Source: Bauldia sp. (GTDB lineage: Bacteria > Pseudomonadota > Alphaproteobacteria > Rhizobiales > Kaistiaceae). From it: a stretch of 55,633 nt of DNA. The notes under the pieces were generated by a model, which was not told where the DNA came from, made no database searches, and worked only from the letters and a program-made list of their open reading frames with translations. The position numbers and the translations under genes are program-made. Positions 1 to 8,194 of this stretch are shown here, piece after piece. The DNA lies in the NCBI GenBank assembly GCA_020849325.1, contig JADLGL010000019.1:1-55633 (forward strand). The letters run 5' to 3'. Every line of letters begins with the position of its first letter. Position 1 is the stretch's first letter.

Positions 1-386
1 GCGTGCACTTCGGCGACCTGGCCGAGAAGCTGGTTCTGCCCGTCATGCTGCACGAAGCGGGCCCGGCCCTGCTGCTTCTCCTTCAGTTCCGCCAGCCGCC
101 GTTCGGCGATGCGAAACGATTCCGCGATCGCGGTCTTGAGATCGGGGGACTGGTACTTCCGCTGGAGATGTTCCGCCTGGGCGACGACGATGTCGGCCCG
201 GCCGGGGATCCCGAGTTCGATATGGACCACGGGGGGAGCATTGTGCGCCGGACGTTCCACCCGCACGCGGGCCGAGACGATCCGGTCGTAAATCTTCTCG
301 AGCTTGCCAACCCGCTCCCTGATGTCGGCTTCCGCCCATTCGGTCGGATCGACGTGGTGGAAAGCAAGCTCGAGTGGCACTTGCAT
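1..386 (-). CDS. hpf: Ribosome hibernation promoting factor (HPF/RaiA family), 3' end missing
   Basis: This gene runs off the left edge; 128 codons are present. It begins at an ATG preceded by GGAGAA. The N-terminal part reads as the HPF/YfiA ribosome-binding fold: a VPLELAFHHVDPTEW strand, a helix with EADIRERVGKLEKIYDRI, a VRVERPAH strand, then an HIELGIPGRADIVV segment and a second helix rich in Ala, Arg and Glu. Family members bind the 30S decoding region and inactivate ribosomes in stationary phase. In Hyphomicrobiales this short form commonly continues into a cold-shock domain, and the last visible residues (GQNQLLGQVAEVH) match the usual junction. The fusion itself is inferred because the rest lies outside the window. 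Confidence 0.75.
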   Translation of the reverse strand, partial: MQVPLELAFHHVDPTEWAEADIRERVGKLEKIYDRIVSARVRVERPAHNAPPVVHIELGIPGRADIVVAQAEHLQRKYQSPDLKTAIAESFRIAERRLAELKEKQQGRARFVQHDGQNQLLGQVAEVH

Positions 387-487
387 GATGTTCTCCTTCG
401 GTCGTTCACAAAGAGAGAGTGGTCCTCGATTGCGGCGTCCGCAAGGGTCGGAGCGATGGCCCCTCCGCCGATTTTTCCGGCGGTCGC

Positions 488-522
488 GGAATAAACGCCC
501 GCCGGATCGCATCTCATGTCGT
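488..522 (+). promoter_or_regulatory. Candidate ECF-type promoter upstream of the secreted COG4315 gene
   Basis: GGAATAAAC is followed after 17 bases by TCATGTCGT, 40 bases before the ATG at 562. A GGAAT-type -35 with a CGT-containing -10 is typical of ECF sigma targets, and an ECF sigma gene follows 71 bases after this gene. Autoregulation of the locus is an inference; the motif occurs only once here. Confidence 0.3.
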
Positions 523-561
523 GGAGGCGGATTTTGCCGCCCCGCATCAGAGGAGGTGTCA

Positions 562-966
562 ATGCTTTCGCGTATGCTTCGCACGACGCTTGCCGCCGGC
601 GTCTTCGCCGCGCTCGCCGCCACCGCTTCCGTCGCGCAGACGCCGATGGGGCCGGCCATGACGGCGGTCACGCCCCTCGGGACGATCCTCGTCGCCCCGA
701 ACGGGATGACGCTCTACACCTGGGATCGCGACACCGAGCCGAACGTCTCCACCTGCTACAATCAGTGCCTTGCGAACTGGCCGATCTTCGCGGTCGAGGC
801 CGGCGCCACCGCCGCGGGCGACTGGACCATCGTTCAGCGCACCGACGGCACGTCGGTCTGGGCCTACATGGGCAAGCCCCTCTACTTCTTCATCAACGAC
901 ACGGCCGCCGGCCAGACCAACGGCAACCAGCCCACCGGCACCTGGCACGTGGTTGTGATTCCGTAG
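562..966 (+). CDS. Secreted COG4315-type protein with Yx(F/W/Y)xxD motifs
   Basis: 134 residues, starting at an ATG with AGGAGG just upstream; an open reading frame extends further 5' but without support. Residues 1-26 form a signal peptide ending ASVAQ. The mature part has LYTWDRD, a Cys pair followed by NWP (CYNQCLANWP), and a second YFFIND motif followed by DTAAGQTNG. This is the pattern of the COG4315 family of small exported proteins of unknown biochemical role. It lacks a lipobox Cys, so it is probably periplasmic rather than a lipoprotein. It precedes an ECF sigma/anti-sigma pair on the same strand, which suggests a shared stress-response role (inference). Confidence 0.8.
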   Translation: MLSRMLRTTLAAGVFAALAATASVAQTPMGPAMTAVTPLGTILVAPNGMTLYTWDRDTEPNVSTCYNQCLANWPIFAVEAGATAAGDWTIVQRTDGTSVWAYMGKPLYFFINDTAAGQTNGNQPTGTWHVVVIP

Positions 967-1036
967 CGGCCCGCGACGGGCAGATGATGCGGTCGGCGGC
1001 GGTTTTTGCGCCGCCGACCCGTCCTCGGGAGGGCGC

Positions 1037-1522
1037 GTGGCGATCGACCGCCGCGAACTGGAACGACTGATCCCGGCCCTCCGGCGCTATGCGCGGGGGC
1101 TGGCCGGCGCGTCGGTCGCCGACGACCTCGTGCAGGACTGCCTGATGAAGGCGATCGCCCGCGAACGTCAGTTCCGGGGCGAGAATCTCGCGGGCTGGGT
1201 GTATGCGATCCTCGTCAACTGCGTGCGCGAGGCGGCGCGGGCGAGCCGCCGCCTGCCCCCGGTCGATCCGCTCGCCGACGTCGCCGATGCCGGGTCGGAT
1301 CCCGCGAGCCGCATCGGCATCATTGCGGCCCTCGGGGCTCTGGGGCACGAACATCGTGAGGTACTTCTACTCGTCGTGGTCGAAGGTTTCACCTACCAGG
1401 AGGCGTCCGAAATCCTCACCGTCCCGATCGGCACGGTGATGTCGCGGCTCGCCCGCGCCCGCGACCAGCTCGCGCAGCGCCTCGACGGCGCGCCCGTCGT
1501 GCCGCTCCGGAGGGTCAAGTGA
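1037..1522 (+). CDS. ECF-family RNA polymerase sigma factor
   Basis: 161 residues from a GTG start. Region 2 is seen as LIPALRRYARGL followed by ADDLVQDCLMKAI (residues about 9-42). Region 4 is seen as LGALGHEHREVLLLVVVEGFTYQEASEIL and GTVMSRLARARDQL (about 97-148). The protein is short and lacks regions 1 and 3, as expected of ECF sigma factors. Its end overlaps the start of the anti-sigma gene by four bases, so the two are translationally coupled. The target promoter is unknown; a candidate lies upstream of the 562 gene. Confidence 0.9.
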   Translation: MAIDRRELERLIPALRRYARGLAGASVADDLVQDCLMKAIARERQFRGENLAGWVYAILVNCVREAARASRRLPPVDPLADVADAGSDPASRIGIIAALGALGHEHREVLLLVVVEGFTYQEASEILTVPIGTVMSRLARARDQLAQRLDGAPVVPLRRVK

Positions 1523-2301
1523 GCGCCGCCGGTCCCGTCCCGCCGATCGGCGACGCCGATCTTGCCGCCTATACCGATGGCCGGCTCCTGCCGGAGCGCG
1601 CCGCCGCGGTCGAGGCGTGGCTGGCGCTCCCCGAGAACGCCGGCGAACGGGCCCGCATGGAACGCTGGCGCCGGCAGGATTCGGCCCTCCGCGCCGCATT
1701 CGATCCGATCCTGTCCGAGCCGGTGCCGCCGCGTCTCGAAGCCGTGCTCGGCACGACCGCGCCACGCCGCGGCCGCCGCCTCCGCTGGCTGGTTCCGGCG
1801 ACGATCGCCGCTGCCATCGGCATCGCCGTCGGCCTCGGCGGCGGCAGGGTGCTCTGGTCGCCGCAGCCCGCCCTGGCGCGCGAGCTTGCCGATGTCGGCA
1901 TGTCGGCGCACGCCGTCTACAGCCGGGAGGTGCGCCACGCGGTCGAGGTCGGGGTCGACGACGAGGCCCACCTCGTTTCGTGGCTGTCGAACCGCCTCGA
2001 CACGCCGATCGAGCCGCCGGATCTCTCCGCCCGCGGCCTCACCCTCCTCGGCGGCCGCCTCGTGCCGGACGAAGGCCGCCCGGCGGCCCAGCTGATGTAC
2101 GAGGATGCCAACGGCCAGCGCTATTCGCTCCTCATCGCCCGGACCGACGAGCCGGCGACGACGGCGATGGCCTATGCGTGGGTTCCCGACATCTGCGCTT
2201 TCTACTGGGTCGAAGGCACCGTCGGTTACGTCTTCGCCGGGCCGGAGAACCGCTCCCACGTCGAGGAACTCTCGCGGGCGGTGTTGGAGCAGCTGGGGTA
2301 G
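1519..2301 (+). CDS. Membrane anti-sigma factor
   Basis: 260 residues from a GTG overlapping the sigma-factor stop. The N-terminal DADLAAYTDGRLLPERAAAVE stretch resembles the cytoplasmic sigma-binding segment of alphaproteobacterial anti-sigma factors (usual form LHAYVDGRL). Here the His is replaced by Ala and no zinc-binding HxxxCxxC motif is present. One membrane helix follows at about residues 94-117, flanked by a run of Arg. The remaining 140 residues would be periplasmic. The assignment rests on position and this architecture; what releases the sigma factor cannot be seen. Confidence 0.8.
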   Translation: MSAAGPVPPIGDADLAAYTDGRLLPERAAAVEAWLALPENAGERARMERWRRQDSALRAAFDPILSEPVPPRLEAVLGTTAPRRGRRLRWLVPATIAAAIGIAVGLGGGRVLWSPQPALARELADVGMSAHAVYSREVRHAVEVGVDDEAHLVSWLSNRLDTPIEPPDLSARGLTLLGGRLVPDEGRPAAQLMYEDANGQRYSLLIARTDEPATTAMAYAWVPDICAFYWVEGTVGYVFAGPENRSHVEELSRAVLEQLG

Positions 2302-2426
2302 GCACTCGCCCGCGTCGCGCGCCCCGTCTCCGGCGATCGTGAACGTTTTCCGCGCCTGCCGCGCCGCTCCCGTGGTGACGCGGCGGTTCTCCGCCGGTAG
2401 GGTGCGCGCCGAGACGGAGGGGTTTC

Positions 2427-3908
2427 ATGTCGCGTATTGCAGGAATGTTGGCCGCGGGTTTCGTGCTCCTGCTGGCAGCCCTCGGCTCCGCCGGGCCCGC
2501 TTCGGCCCAGGCGCCGGATGCGACCTGCACCACGCTGACCAACTTCGTCGCGGCGACGCAGCCGAACCTGCCGCAGCCGATCGACGCCACCACCGAGGTC
2601 ACGGAGCTGGTCGCCGACTGCGACGCCCGTGTCCTCCTCTTCGTCCTTCGCTACACCCTGCCGGCCGACCAGCTGCCGCCGACCGCGTTCGAGGACGCGC
2701 GGAGCGCCTTCCTCATCGGCGCCTGCCAGCAGGGCATCGCCGCCGACACCGGCTGGACCCTTGCCGGTGAGTTCCGCGCGCCCGACGGCACCGCGACCGC
2801 GCGCTTCGACACCACCGCCGCGGACTGTACCGCGGTCGCCGCCGCGGCCCCCGGCCAGCTCGCCGAATACGTCGCCAATGTCGCTGCCGCGTTCCCCGCG
2901 CCACTCGTCATGGACGACACCCTCGAAATCGCCGCCGCGCGGGCCGACGGGGCGACCCTCGTCCTCATGGTGCACCTCTCCGGCGCACTTCCGGACGCCG
3001 AGACGATCCGCGCCGACCTTGCGGAGCGGCTGGTGCCGGTCCTCTGCACCACCTCCCAGGTGACGGCGCTGTTCCGCGTCGGGGCGGGCCTCGGCATCAC
3101 GGTCGTCGACGACGCCGGCCGCGAGGCGCTCAGCTTCCCGCTCGACGGGCCGACCTGCGAAGCCCTCCTCGCCTTCGCCGGGCCGCAGCCGGAGGTCGAC
3201 GCCGCCGCGCTTGCCGCACTCTGCACGAACGCCGATGCCGTCGTCGCCGACATGCAGGCGGCGCTGCCGCTCGTCAACGACGACGGCACCGAGACGGTCG
3301 CGGTCGCCTTCGACTGCCCCTCGGGCACCCTCACGCTTTCGGCGGTGTTCACCGGCCCGGTCGATCTCTTCGCCGGGCCCGCGCTCGCCGATCGCGAGGC
3401 ATTCCACGACGTCCAGCACTGCGCCCTCGACGCGCTCGCGCCGGGTCTCGGCGTCGCGGTCGTGACCGAGGTGCGCGGCGCCGACGGCGCGCTCCTGGCG
3501 ACCCTCACCACCACGCCGCCGGAATGCGACTTCATCACGCCGGCGATGGTCGCCGACGCGCTGCCGCGGCTGTCGCCGGATGCGCTCGCTGCCGAACTCG
3601 CCGAGATCGTCGCCATCAACACGCCGGGGCTGCCGGCGCGGATCAGCGACACGCTGTCGCTCGTCGGCATGTTCAACGGGCCGGCGGTGCTGGTGGTGTT
3701 CTACCAGCTCGAGGGCACGCTCGTGCCCGAACAGATCACGGCGTTCGCGGAGCGGGTGCGGACGCAGATCCTTTCGGCGGACTGTGCCGATCCGAACCAG
3801 CTCCAGTTGCTGCGCGCCGGCGCCAGCTTCGCGTACCGGTACAGCGATCCCAACCAGAACGCGCTGTTCACGGTCACCATCGCCGGCGCCGACTGCGGCA
3901 TCCGGTAG
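2427..3908 (+). CDS. Secreted protein built of four Cys-containing repeats, unknown function
   Basis: 493 residues. A signal peptide (1-28, ending ASAQ) is followed by four units of about 110-125 residues. Each unit ends in a cysteine (134, 244, 367, 490) and has a partner Cys 34-37 residues earlier (100, 207, 332, 453). Units 1 and 3 carry a further pair (34/65 and 266/297), both 31 apart. Positions repeat at about 232 residues between halves, so the gene appears to be a duplication of an already duplicated unit. The cysteine pairs suggest periplasmic disulfides. There is no membrane span after the signal and no recognised enzyme motif. It stands 125 bases after the anti-sigma gene, so it may or may not belong to that regulon. 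Confidence 0.75.
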   Translation: MSRIAGMLAAGFVLLLAALGSAGPASAQAPDATCTTLTNFVAATQPNLPQPIDATTEVTELVADCDARVLLFVLRYTLPADQLPPTAFEDARSAFLIGACQQGIAADTGWTLAGEFRAPDGTATARFDTTAADCTAVAAAAPGQLAEYVANVAAAFPAPLVMDDTLEIAAARADGATLVLMVHLSGALPDAETIRADLAERLVPVLCTTSQVTALFRVGAGLGITVVDDAGREALSFPLDGPTCEALLAFAGPQPEVDAAALAALCTNADAVVADMQAALPLVNDDGTETVAVAFDCPSGTLTLSAVFTGPVDLFAGPALADREAFHDVQHCALDALAPGLGVAVVTEVRGADGALLATLTTTPPECDFITPAMVADALPRLSPDALAAELAEIVAINTPGLPARISDTLSLVGMFNGPAVLVVFYQLEGTLVPEQITAFAERVRTQILSADCADPNQLQLLRAGASFAYRYSDPNQNALFTVTIAGADCGIR

Positions 3909-3912
3909 CCGC

Positions 3913-4014
3913 GCTGGAGGCGATCCGTTGAAGCCGGATCGCGCTCGTCGCCTTGTTCCTTGATGGGGCATGGTCTTTTCGAGGAACCGGCAGTCGCTTC
4001 GTCGGATCATGCTC
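3913..4014 (-). repeat. RIME-like palindromic repeat, copy A (reverse orientation)
   Basis: About 100 bases carrying the same two hairpin arms as the copies at 6400 and 29140: a GATCCG..CGGATC arm and a GCATG..GATCATGC arm. It lies directly after the stop codon of the preceding gene. This copy has diverged in the arms (GGGGCATGGTC). Confidence 0.8.
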
Positions 4015-4086
4015 CCGGACCGCGCCGGCCTCCGTGACCCTGCGGACCTCGACGCGTTCCTGCCGCGCCGCTAGCCTCGCCGCGCC

Positions 4087-5505
4087 ATGACCGCCGCCCT
4101 GTCGCCCGACCTGATCGCCCGCTTCGCTGCCATCGTCGGAGCCGCGAACGCCGTTACCGCGCCCGATGCGATCCGGCCCTATCTCGCCGAACGGCGGGGT
4201 GCCTTCCCCGGCGCGACCCCGCTGGTGCTGCGGCCGAAGAGCGTGGCGGAAGTATCTGCGATCCTCGCCCTTGCCGACGAAACCGGCACCGGCATCGTCC
4301 CGCAGGGCGGCAATACCGGGCTCGTCGGCGCCCAGGTGCCGGACGCGTCGAACCGCGAGATCATCGTGACGCTCGACCGGATGAACGCCATCCGCTCGGT
4401 CGACCCCGACAACGACACCATCACCGTCGAGGCGGGCGTGTGCCTCGCATGCGTCAAGCGTGCCGCCGAGAAGGCCGGGCGGCTCTTCCCGCTTTCGCTC
4501 GCCTCGCAGGAGACCGCGCAGATCGGCGGCAACATCTCCTCGAACGCCGGCGGCACCGCCGTGCTCGCCTATGGCAACACCCGCGACCTCGTTCTCGGCC
4601 TCGAAGTGGTGCTGGCCGGCGGCGAGGTGATCGATGGCCTCCGGGCGCTCCGGAAGGACAATTCGGGCTACGACCTGAAACACCTCTTCATCGGCGCCGA
4701 AGGAACGCTCGGCATCGTCACGGCCGCGACGCTGAAACTCTTTCCGATCCCGCGCGGCGTCGCCACCGCCTATGTCGGCGTCGCGAGCCCGGAAGATGCT
4801 CTCGCGCTGTTTCACATCGCCCGGTCCATCGCGGGCCTCGAGCTCACCTCGTTCGAGTTCATGCCGCGCATCGCGCTCGACTTCTGCCTCCGCCACCTCG
4901 ACGGGGCGACCGACCCGCTGCCCGCGCCGCATCCCTGGTACGTCCTCGCCGAGGTCAGCTCCGGCCGCTCGGCGGCGGCCGCGCGGGCCGACATCGAGGC
5001 GATTCTCGGCGAAGGCCGCTCGGCGGGGCTCGTGCGCGACGATCGCATCGCGGGCTCGGCGGAGGAGGCCGCCGCCATCTGGCGCCTCCGTTATTCCATT
5101 TCCGACGTGCAGCGCCCCGAGGGCGTGTCGCTGAAGCACGACGTCGCGGTGCCGATCCGCGACGTGCCCGCCTTCCTCGAGGCGGCGACGGCCGCCGTGC
5201 GCGCCATCGTGCCGGATTGCCGGCCGGTGCCGTTCGGCCATCTCGGCGACGGCAACGTCCATTTCAATGTCAGCCAGCCAGTGGGCGAAGCCGCGGTCTT
5301 CAGGGCCGCGGCACGAACCATCACCGCCGCCATCCACGAGGTCGCCGCGACCTTCCGCGGCTCGATCGCGGCGGAGCACGGCATCGGCCAGATGAAGCGG
5401 ACGCTCCTCCCCTTCGTGCGGAGCGGCGTCGAGCTCGCCACGATGCGCAAGCTCAAGGCGGCGCTCGACCCGAAGGGCATCATGAACCCCGGCAAGATTC
5501 TCTGA
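4087..5505 (+). CDS. FAD-linked 2-hydroxyacid dehydrogenase (D-lactate / D-2-hydroxyglutarate type)
   Basis: 472 residues, the usual length for the GlcD/DLD2 group. The N-terminal FAD-binding domain has PQGGNTGLVGAQVP (about 78-91), AQIGGNISSNAGGTAV (about 144-159) and a FIGAEGTLGIVTAATLKL segment. The C-terminal domain contains the substrate/metal motif GHLGDGNVHFN (about 382-392) and the closing EHGIGQMKR near residue 440. These enzymes oxidise D-2-hydroxyacids and pass electrons to a quinone or flavoprotein. The exact substrate cannot be decided from sequence; D-2-hydroxyglutarate or D-lactate is most likely. It appears monocistronic. Confidence 0.85.
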   Translation: MTAALSPDLIARFAAIVGAANAVTAPDAIRPYLAERRGAFPGATPLVLRPKSVAEVSAILALADETGTGIVPQGGNTGLVGAQVPDASNREIIVTLDRMNAIRSVDPDNDTITVEAGVCLACVKRAAEKAGRLFPLSLASQETAQIGGNISSNAGGTAVLAYGNTRDLVLGLEVVLAGGEVIDGLRALRKDNSGYDLKHLFIGAEGTLGIVTAATLKLFPIPRGVATAYVGVASPEDALALFHIARSIAGLELTSFEFMPRIALDFCLRHLDGATDPLPAPHPWYVLAEVSSGRSAAAARADIEAILGEGRSAGLVRDDRIAGSAEEAAAIWRLRYSISDVQRPEGVSLKHDVAVPIRDVPAFLEAATAAVRAIVPDCRPVPFGHLGDGNVHFNVSQPVGEAAVFRAAARTITAAIHEVAATFRGSIAAEHGIGQMKRTLLPFVRSGVELATMRKLKAALDPKGIMNPGKIL

Positions 5506-5652
5506 ACCATCCGTGGTGAGGGAGCGCTAACCCTCTCGGAGATCATTCAAATTTAACCGCGTCCTTTAAGGCGATTCCGACCTTGATCGCGCATTCTCCA
5601 GCCATCCGAGGAGCGGCAAACGCCCCGGAGCACAAGGCCCGGTCAACGGGCC

Positions 5653-6237
5653 GTGGAGGCGAGATTGAGGCGTCAGGCACTCCGCGGCGAGGTCATCGCC
5701 GACATGTCCGGTCCGGCCCCGCGGCCGGACCCCTACCGCCTCCCGGCGAGCTTCGTCGCAGCGATCCGCGGCGGGGCGCCGGGAGCGACGGCCAAGGTGG
5801 TCATCGACGGCGAGCGCGTGACGATGGCGGCCGGCGGCCGCACCGTGACGCTGCCCGTCCGGCACTATCGCGGCGTCGCCGTCCGCATGGAGGCGCGCGA
5901 GGAGGATGCCGGCATCCTCACCGTGATCCTCGAACTCAACCACGCCGACCCGCGCCTGTCGGTGACGCTGGCTGAAGCCGAAGATCCCGGCGACATCGTC
6001 GCCGACTGGCAGGCCTGGGCCCGCTCGCTCGCCATGCCGATGTACGTCGTCGAGGCCGACGGCTCGCTCACCGAGCCGATCCCGCACGCGGGCGCCGTCA
6101 CCATCGCCACCCCCGCTCCCCGCCGCCGCCACTCCTTCTTCGCCGCCCGCCGCCCCCGCTTCCTCGCCCGACGCAAAACCGGCTGGGACCGTGGGGTGGA
6201 GCAGGTAAGCGGCGAGGAGATCATCGCGCGGAGCTGA
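5653..6237 (+). CDS. DUF6101 family protein
   Basis: 194 residues if translated from the GTG at 5653; a TTG at 5665 and an ATG at 5704 are alternative starts. It resembles the Hyphomicrobiales DUF6101 family by the order DPYRLPASF, a strand-rich centre with VRHYRGVAVRM, then DIVADWQAWARSLAMPMYV and DGSLTEPI. It ends in a strongly basic tail with several RRR groups (RRPRFLARRK). It has no signal peptide or membrane span. The function is unknown. An AT-rich island with TTTAACC and TTTAAGG (5552-5570) about 90 bases upstream is the likely promoter area. Confidence 0.7.
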   Translation: MEARLRRQALRGEVIADMSGPAPRPDPYRLPASFVAAIRGGAPGATAKVVIDGERVTMAAGGRTVTLPVRHYRGVAVRMEAREEDAGILTVILELNHADPRLSVTLAEAEDPGDIVADWQAWARSLAMPMYVVEADGSLTEPIPHAGAVTIATPAPRRRHSFFAARRPRFLARRKTGWDRGVEQVSGEEIIARS

Positions 6238-6262
6238 GCGCTCAGCCTTTCCACTATCTCCG

Positions 6263-6366
6263 CTCATCCCCGCGAAGGCGGGGACCCATCCAAAGAAGAA
6301 TTGTCAGGCCCGAACGGCCTGGCTTTACTGTGAAGAGGGATGGATTCCCGCCTTCGCGGGAACGAT
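6263..6366. repeat. Inverted-repeat REP element (CCCGCCTTCGCGGG type)
   Basis: TCCCCGCGAAGGCGGGGACCC at 6265 is paired with GGATTCCCGCCTTCGCGGGAA near 6340, enclosing a GGCCCGAACGGCC hairpin. The arrangement is a bounded palindrome of about 100 bases between convergent genes. Similar 'CGCCTTCGCGGG' units are common REP sequences in proteobacteria. Confidence 0.75.
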
Positions 6367-6399
6367 CGGTTCTTGCTGTTGGCCGTAGCCGGCACCGCT

Positions 6400-6503
6400 A
6401 GAGCATGATCCGAAGAAGTGGCTGCCGGTCCTTCGACAAAGATCATGCTCCATCAAGGAACTAGGCGACGAGCGTGACCCGACTTCAACGGATCGCGCTC
6501 TAG
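6400..6503 (+). repeat. RIME-like palindromic repeat, copy B
   Basis: It begins CTAGAGCATGATCCG and ends GGATCGCGCTCTAG, giving inverted termini around two internal hairpins (GCATGATC..GATCATGC and GCGTGACCC..GGATCGCGC). The CTA at 6500-6502 is the complement of the ubiA stop codon, so the element end and the gene end coincide. Confidence 0.9.
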
Positions 6504-7471
6504 GCCGAAACCACAGCGCTCCCCAGCAATCCCGCCAGCAGCACCAGTCCGAACCCCCGGTTCGACTTGAACAGCCGCAGCGCCAGCGCACCGTCCGCGA
6601 GATCGATCCGCGCCACCTGCCAGCCGAGTTGCGCCGCGCCGGCCGCAAGCCCCACCCACGCCGGCCACGCGACACCAGCCGACGCCAGCGCGCCCGCCCA
6701 CAGCACCACCGCGATCGCGTAGCACGCCGCCACCGCCGCCTTCGTCCGCGCCCCGAACAGGAGCGCACTCGAGCGGACGCCGATCAGGGCGTCGTCCTCC
6801 TTGTCCTGCAGCGCGTAGATCGTGTCGTAGCCGACCGTCCACGCCACGCCGCCGAGATAGAGAAGCACCGGCGCAAGGCCCAGCGAGCCCGTCGCCGCCG
6901 TCCACCCCACCAGCGCCCCCCACGAGAAGGCAAGGCCGAGGCCGAGCTGCGGCAGGTCCGTCACCCGCTTCAGGAAGGGATAGAGCGCCACGACCGCGAG
7001 CGAGCCGACGCCGAGCGCGATCGTGAGCCCGTTGAACTGGAGCAGCACAGCGAGCCCGACGATCGCCTGCAGCGCGAGGAACGCCGCCGCCTGCCGCGCC
7101 GTCACCCGGCCCGAGGGGATCGGTCGGCTCCGCGTTCGCGCGACCTTCGCATCGAGATCGCGGTCGACGATGTCGTTGAACGTGCAGCCGGCGCCGCGCA
7201 TCGCGATCGCGCCGACGAGGAAGAGGACGGCGTGCCACGGATCGGGATACGCCCGGCCGAGGCTGTCCGCCGCGAGCGTCGCCGCCCACCAGCAGGGCAG
7301 GAGGAGGAGCCACCAGCCGATCGGCCGGTCCCACCGCGCGAGCCGCGCATAGGGCCGCAGCGCCGCCGGCAGGTAGCGGTCGGAGAGATTGCCGCGCGCG
7401 GCATCGGCCACGCGGTCGTCGGCGGGCGGTCGCGGAGGCGTCGCAGGCGGTTCGGATCGGGTTTCCTGCAT
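6500..7471 (-). CDS. ubiA: 4-hydroxybenzoate polyprenyltransferase
   Basis: 323 residues, an integral membrane prenyltransferase of ubiquinone synthesis that joins the polyprenyl chain to 4-hydroxybenzoate. Both Asp-rich diphosphate/Mg2+ motifs are present: [19 protein letters not shown] (about 99-117) and [13 protein letters not shown] (about 214-226). About eight hydrophobic helices are seen, and an N-terminal Pro-rich cytoplasmic tail precedes the first helix. Its TAG stop is contributed by the terminal CTAG of a RIME-like repeat. It is divergently placed from the LysE-type exporter at 7530. Confidence 0.93.
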   Translation of the reverse strand: MQETRSEPPATPPRPPADDRVADAARGNLSDRYLPAALRPYARLARWDRPIGWWLLLLPCWWAATLAADSLGRAYPDPWHAVLFLVGAIAMRGAGCTFNDIVDRDLDAKVARTRSRPIPSGRVTARQAAAFLALQAIVGLAVLLQFNGLTIALGVGSLAVVALYPFLKRVTDLPQLGLGLAFSWGALVGWTAATGSLGLAPVLLYLGGVAWTVGYDTIYALQDKEDDALIGVRSSALLFGARTKAAVAACYAIAVVLWAGALASAGVAWPAWVGLAAGAAQLGWQVARIDLADGALALRLFKSNRGFGLVLLAGLLGSAVVSA

Positions 7472-7529
7472 CGCTCTCGACAGGGGATTGGCCGCGTGGA
7501 ACTTCTACGGCCGTCCGGAGGGGACCGCC

Positions 7530-8138
7530 ATGACGATCGAAACCTACCTCGCCTTCATCGCGGCGAGCCTCGCCATCACCATCGTGCCCGGTCCGACCGT
7601 GACGCTGATCGTCGCCAACAGCCTCACCTACGGCACGATGGCCGGCCTCAAGAACGTCCTCGGCGGCCAGATCGGCGTCGCGATCCTCATCGCGATCCTC
7701 GCGGTCGGCCTCGCTTCGGTGCTGGCGGTGATCGAGCCCGTGTTTTTCTGGCTGAAACTCGCCGGCGCGGTCTACCTCGCCTGGCTCGGCCTGAAGCTGA
7801 TCCTCTGGCCGCCCGATTTCAGCCCCGGCAACCCGCCTGCGCCGCCCCGCGGCGGCTTCATGCTGCAGGGGTTTCTCGTGATCATGTCGAACCCGAAAGT
7901 GCTCCTGGTGTTCGGCGCCTTCATCCCGCAATTCGTCGACCCGGCGAAGGGGACGGCGCTGCAGGTGCTCCTCCTCGGCGGCACGTTCTTCGTCATCGGC
8001 TCGCTCACCGACAGCCTCTACGCGGTCCTTCTCGGCCGGGCGGGGCGCTACCTGTCGCAGACGCGCGTGCGGCTCATGGCGCGCTTCTCGGGGACCTTCC
8101 TCCTCGGCGGCGCGGTCTGGCTTGCGCTGAAACGCTGA
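7530..8138 (+). CDS. LysE/RhtB-family amino-acid exporter
   Basis: 202 residues. Six hydrophobic segments and the family signature near the N-terminus ([20 protein letters not shown], residues 17-36) identify a LysE/RhtB exporter of the inner membrane. The ATG at 7530 lies after GGAGGGGA; an upstream in-frame extension is not supported. The cargo is not predictable, although homoserine, threonine or other amino acids are typical. It stands alone between ubiA and purD. Confidence 0.88.
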   Translation: MTIETYLAFIAASLAITIVPGPTVTLIVANSLTYGTMAGLKNVLGGQIGVAILIAILAVGLASVLAVIEPVFFWLKLAGAVYLAWLGLKLILWPPDFSPGNPPAPPRGGFMLQGFLVIMSNPKVLLVFGAFIPQFVDPAKGTALQVLLLGGTFFVIGSLTDSLYAVLLGRAGRYLSQTRVRLMARFSGTFLLGGAVWLALKR

Positions 8139-8194
8139 CTCGACACGCCGTCCCGCGAGGTCTAAGCGGCGCCACCGGAATTCGGGCACCGTCA

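Noticed and set aside
6629-8194. Very long plus-strand open frame running into purD
   Set aside because: It is the antisense of ubiA and overlaps the LysE gene in another frame; it is Arg/Pro-rich and without homology, a usual result of 70 % GC. Only the purD part from 8195 is real.
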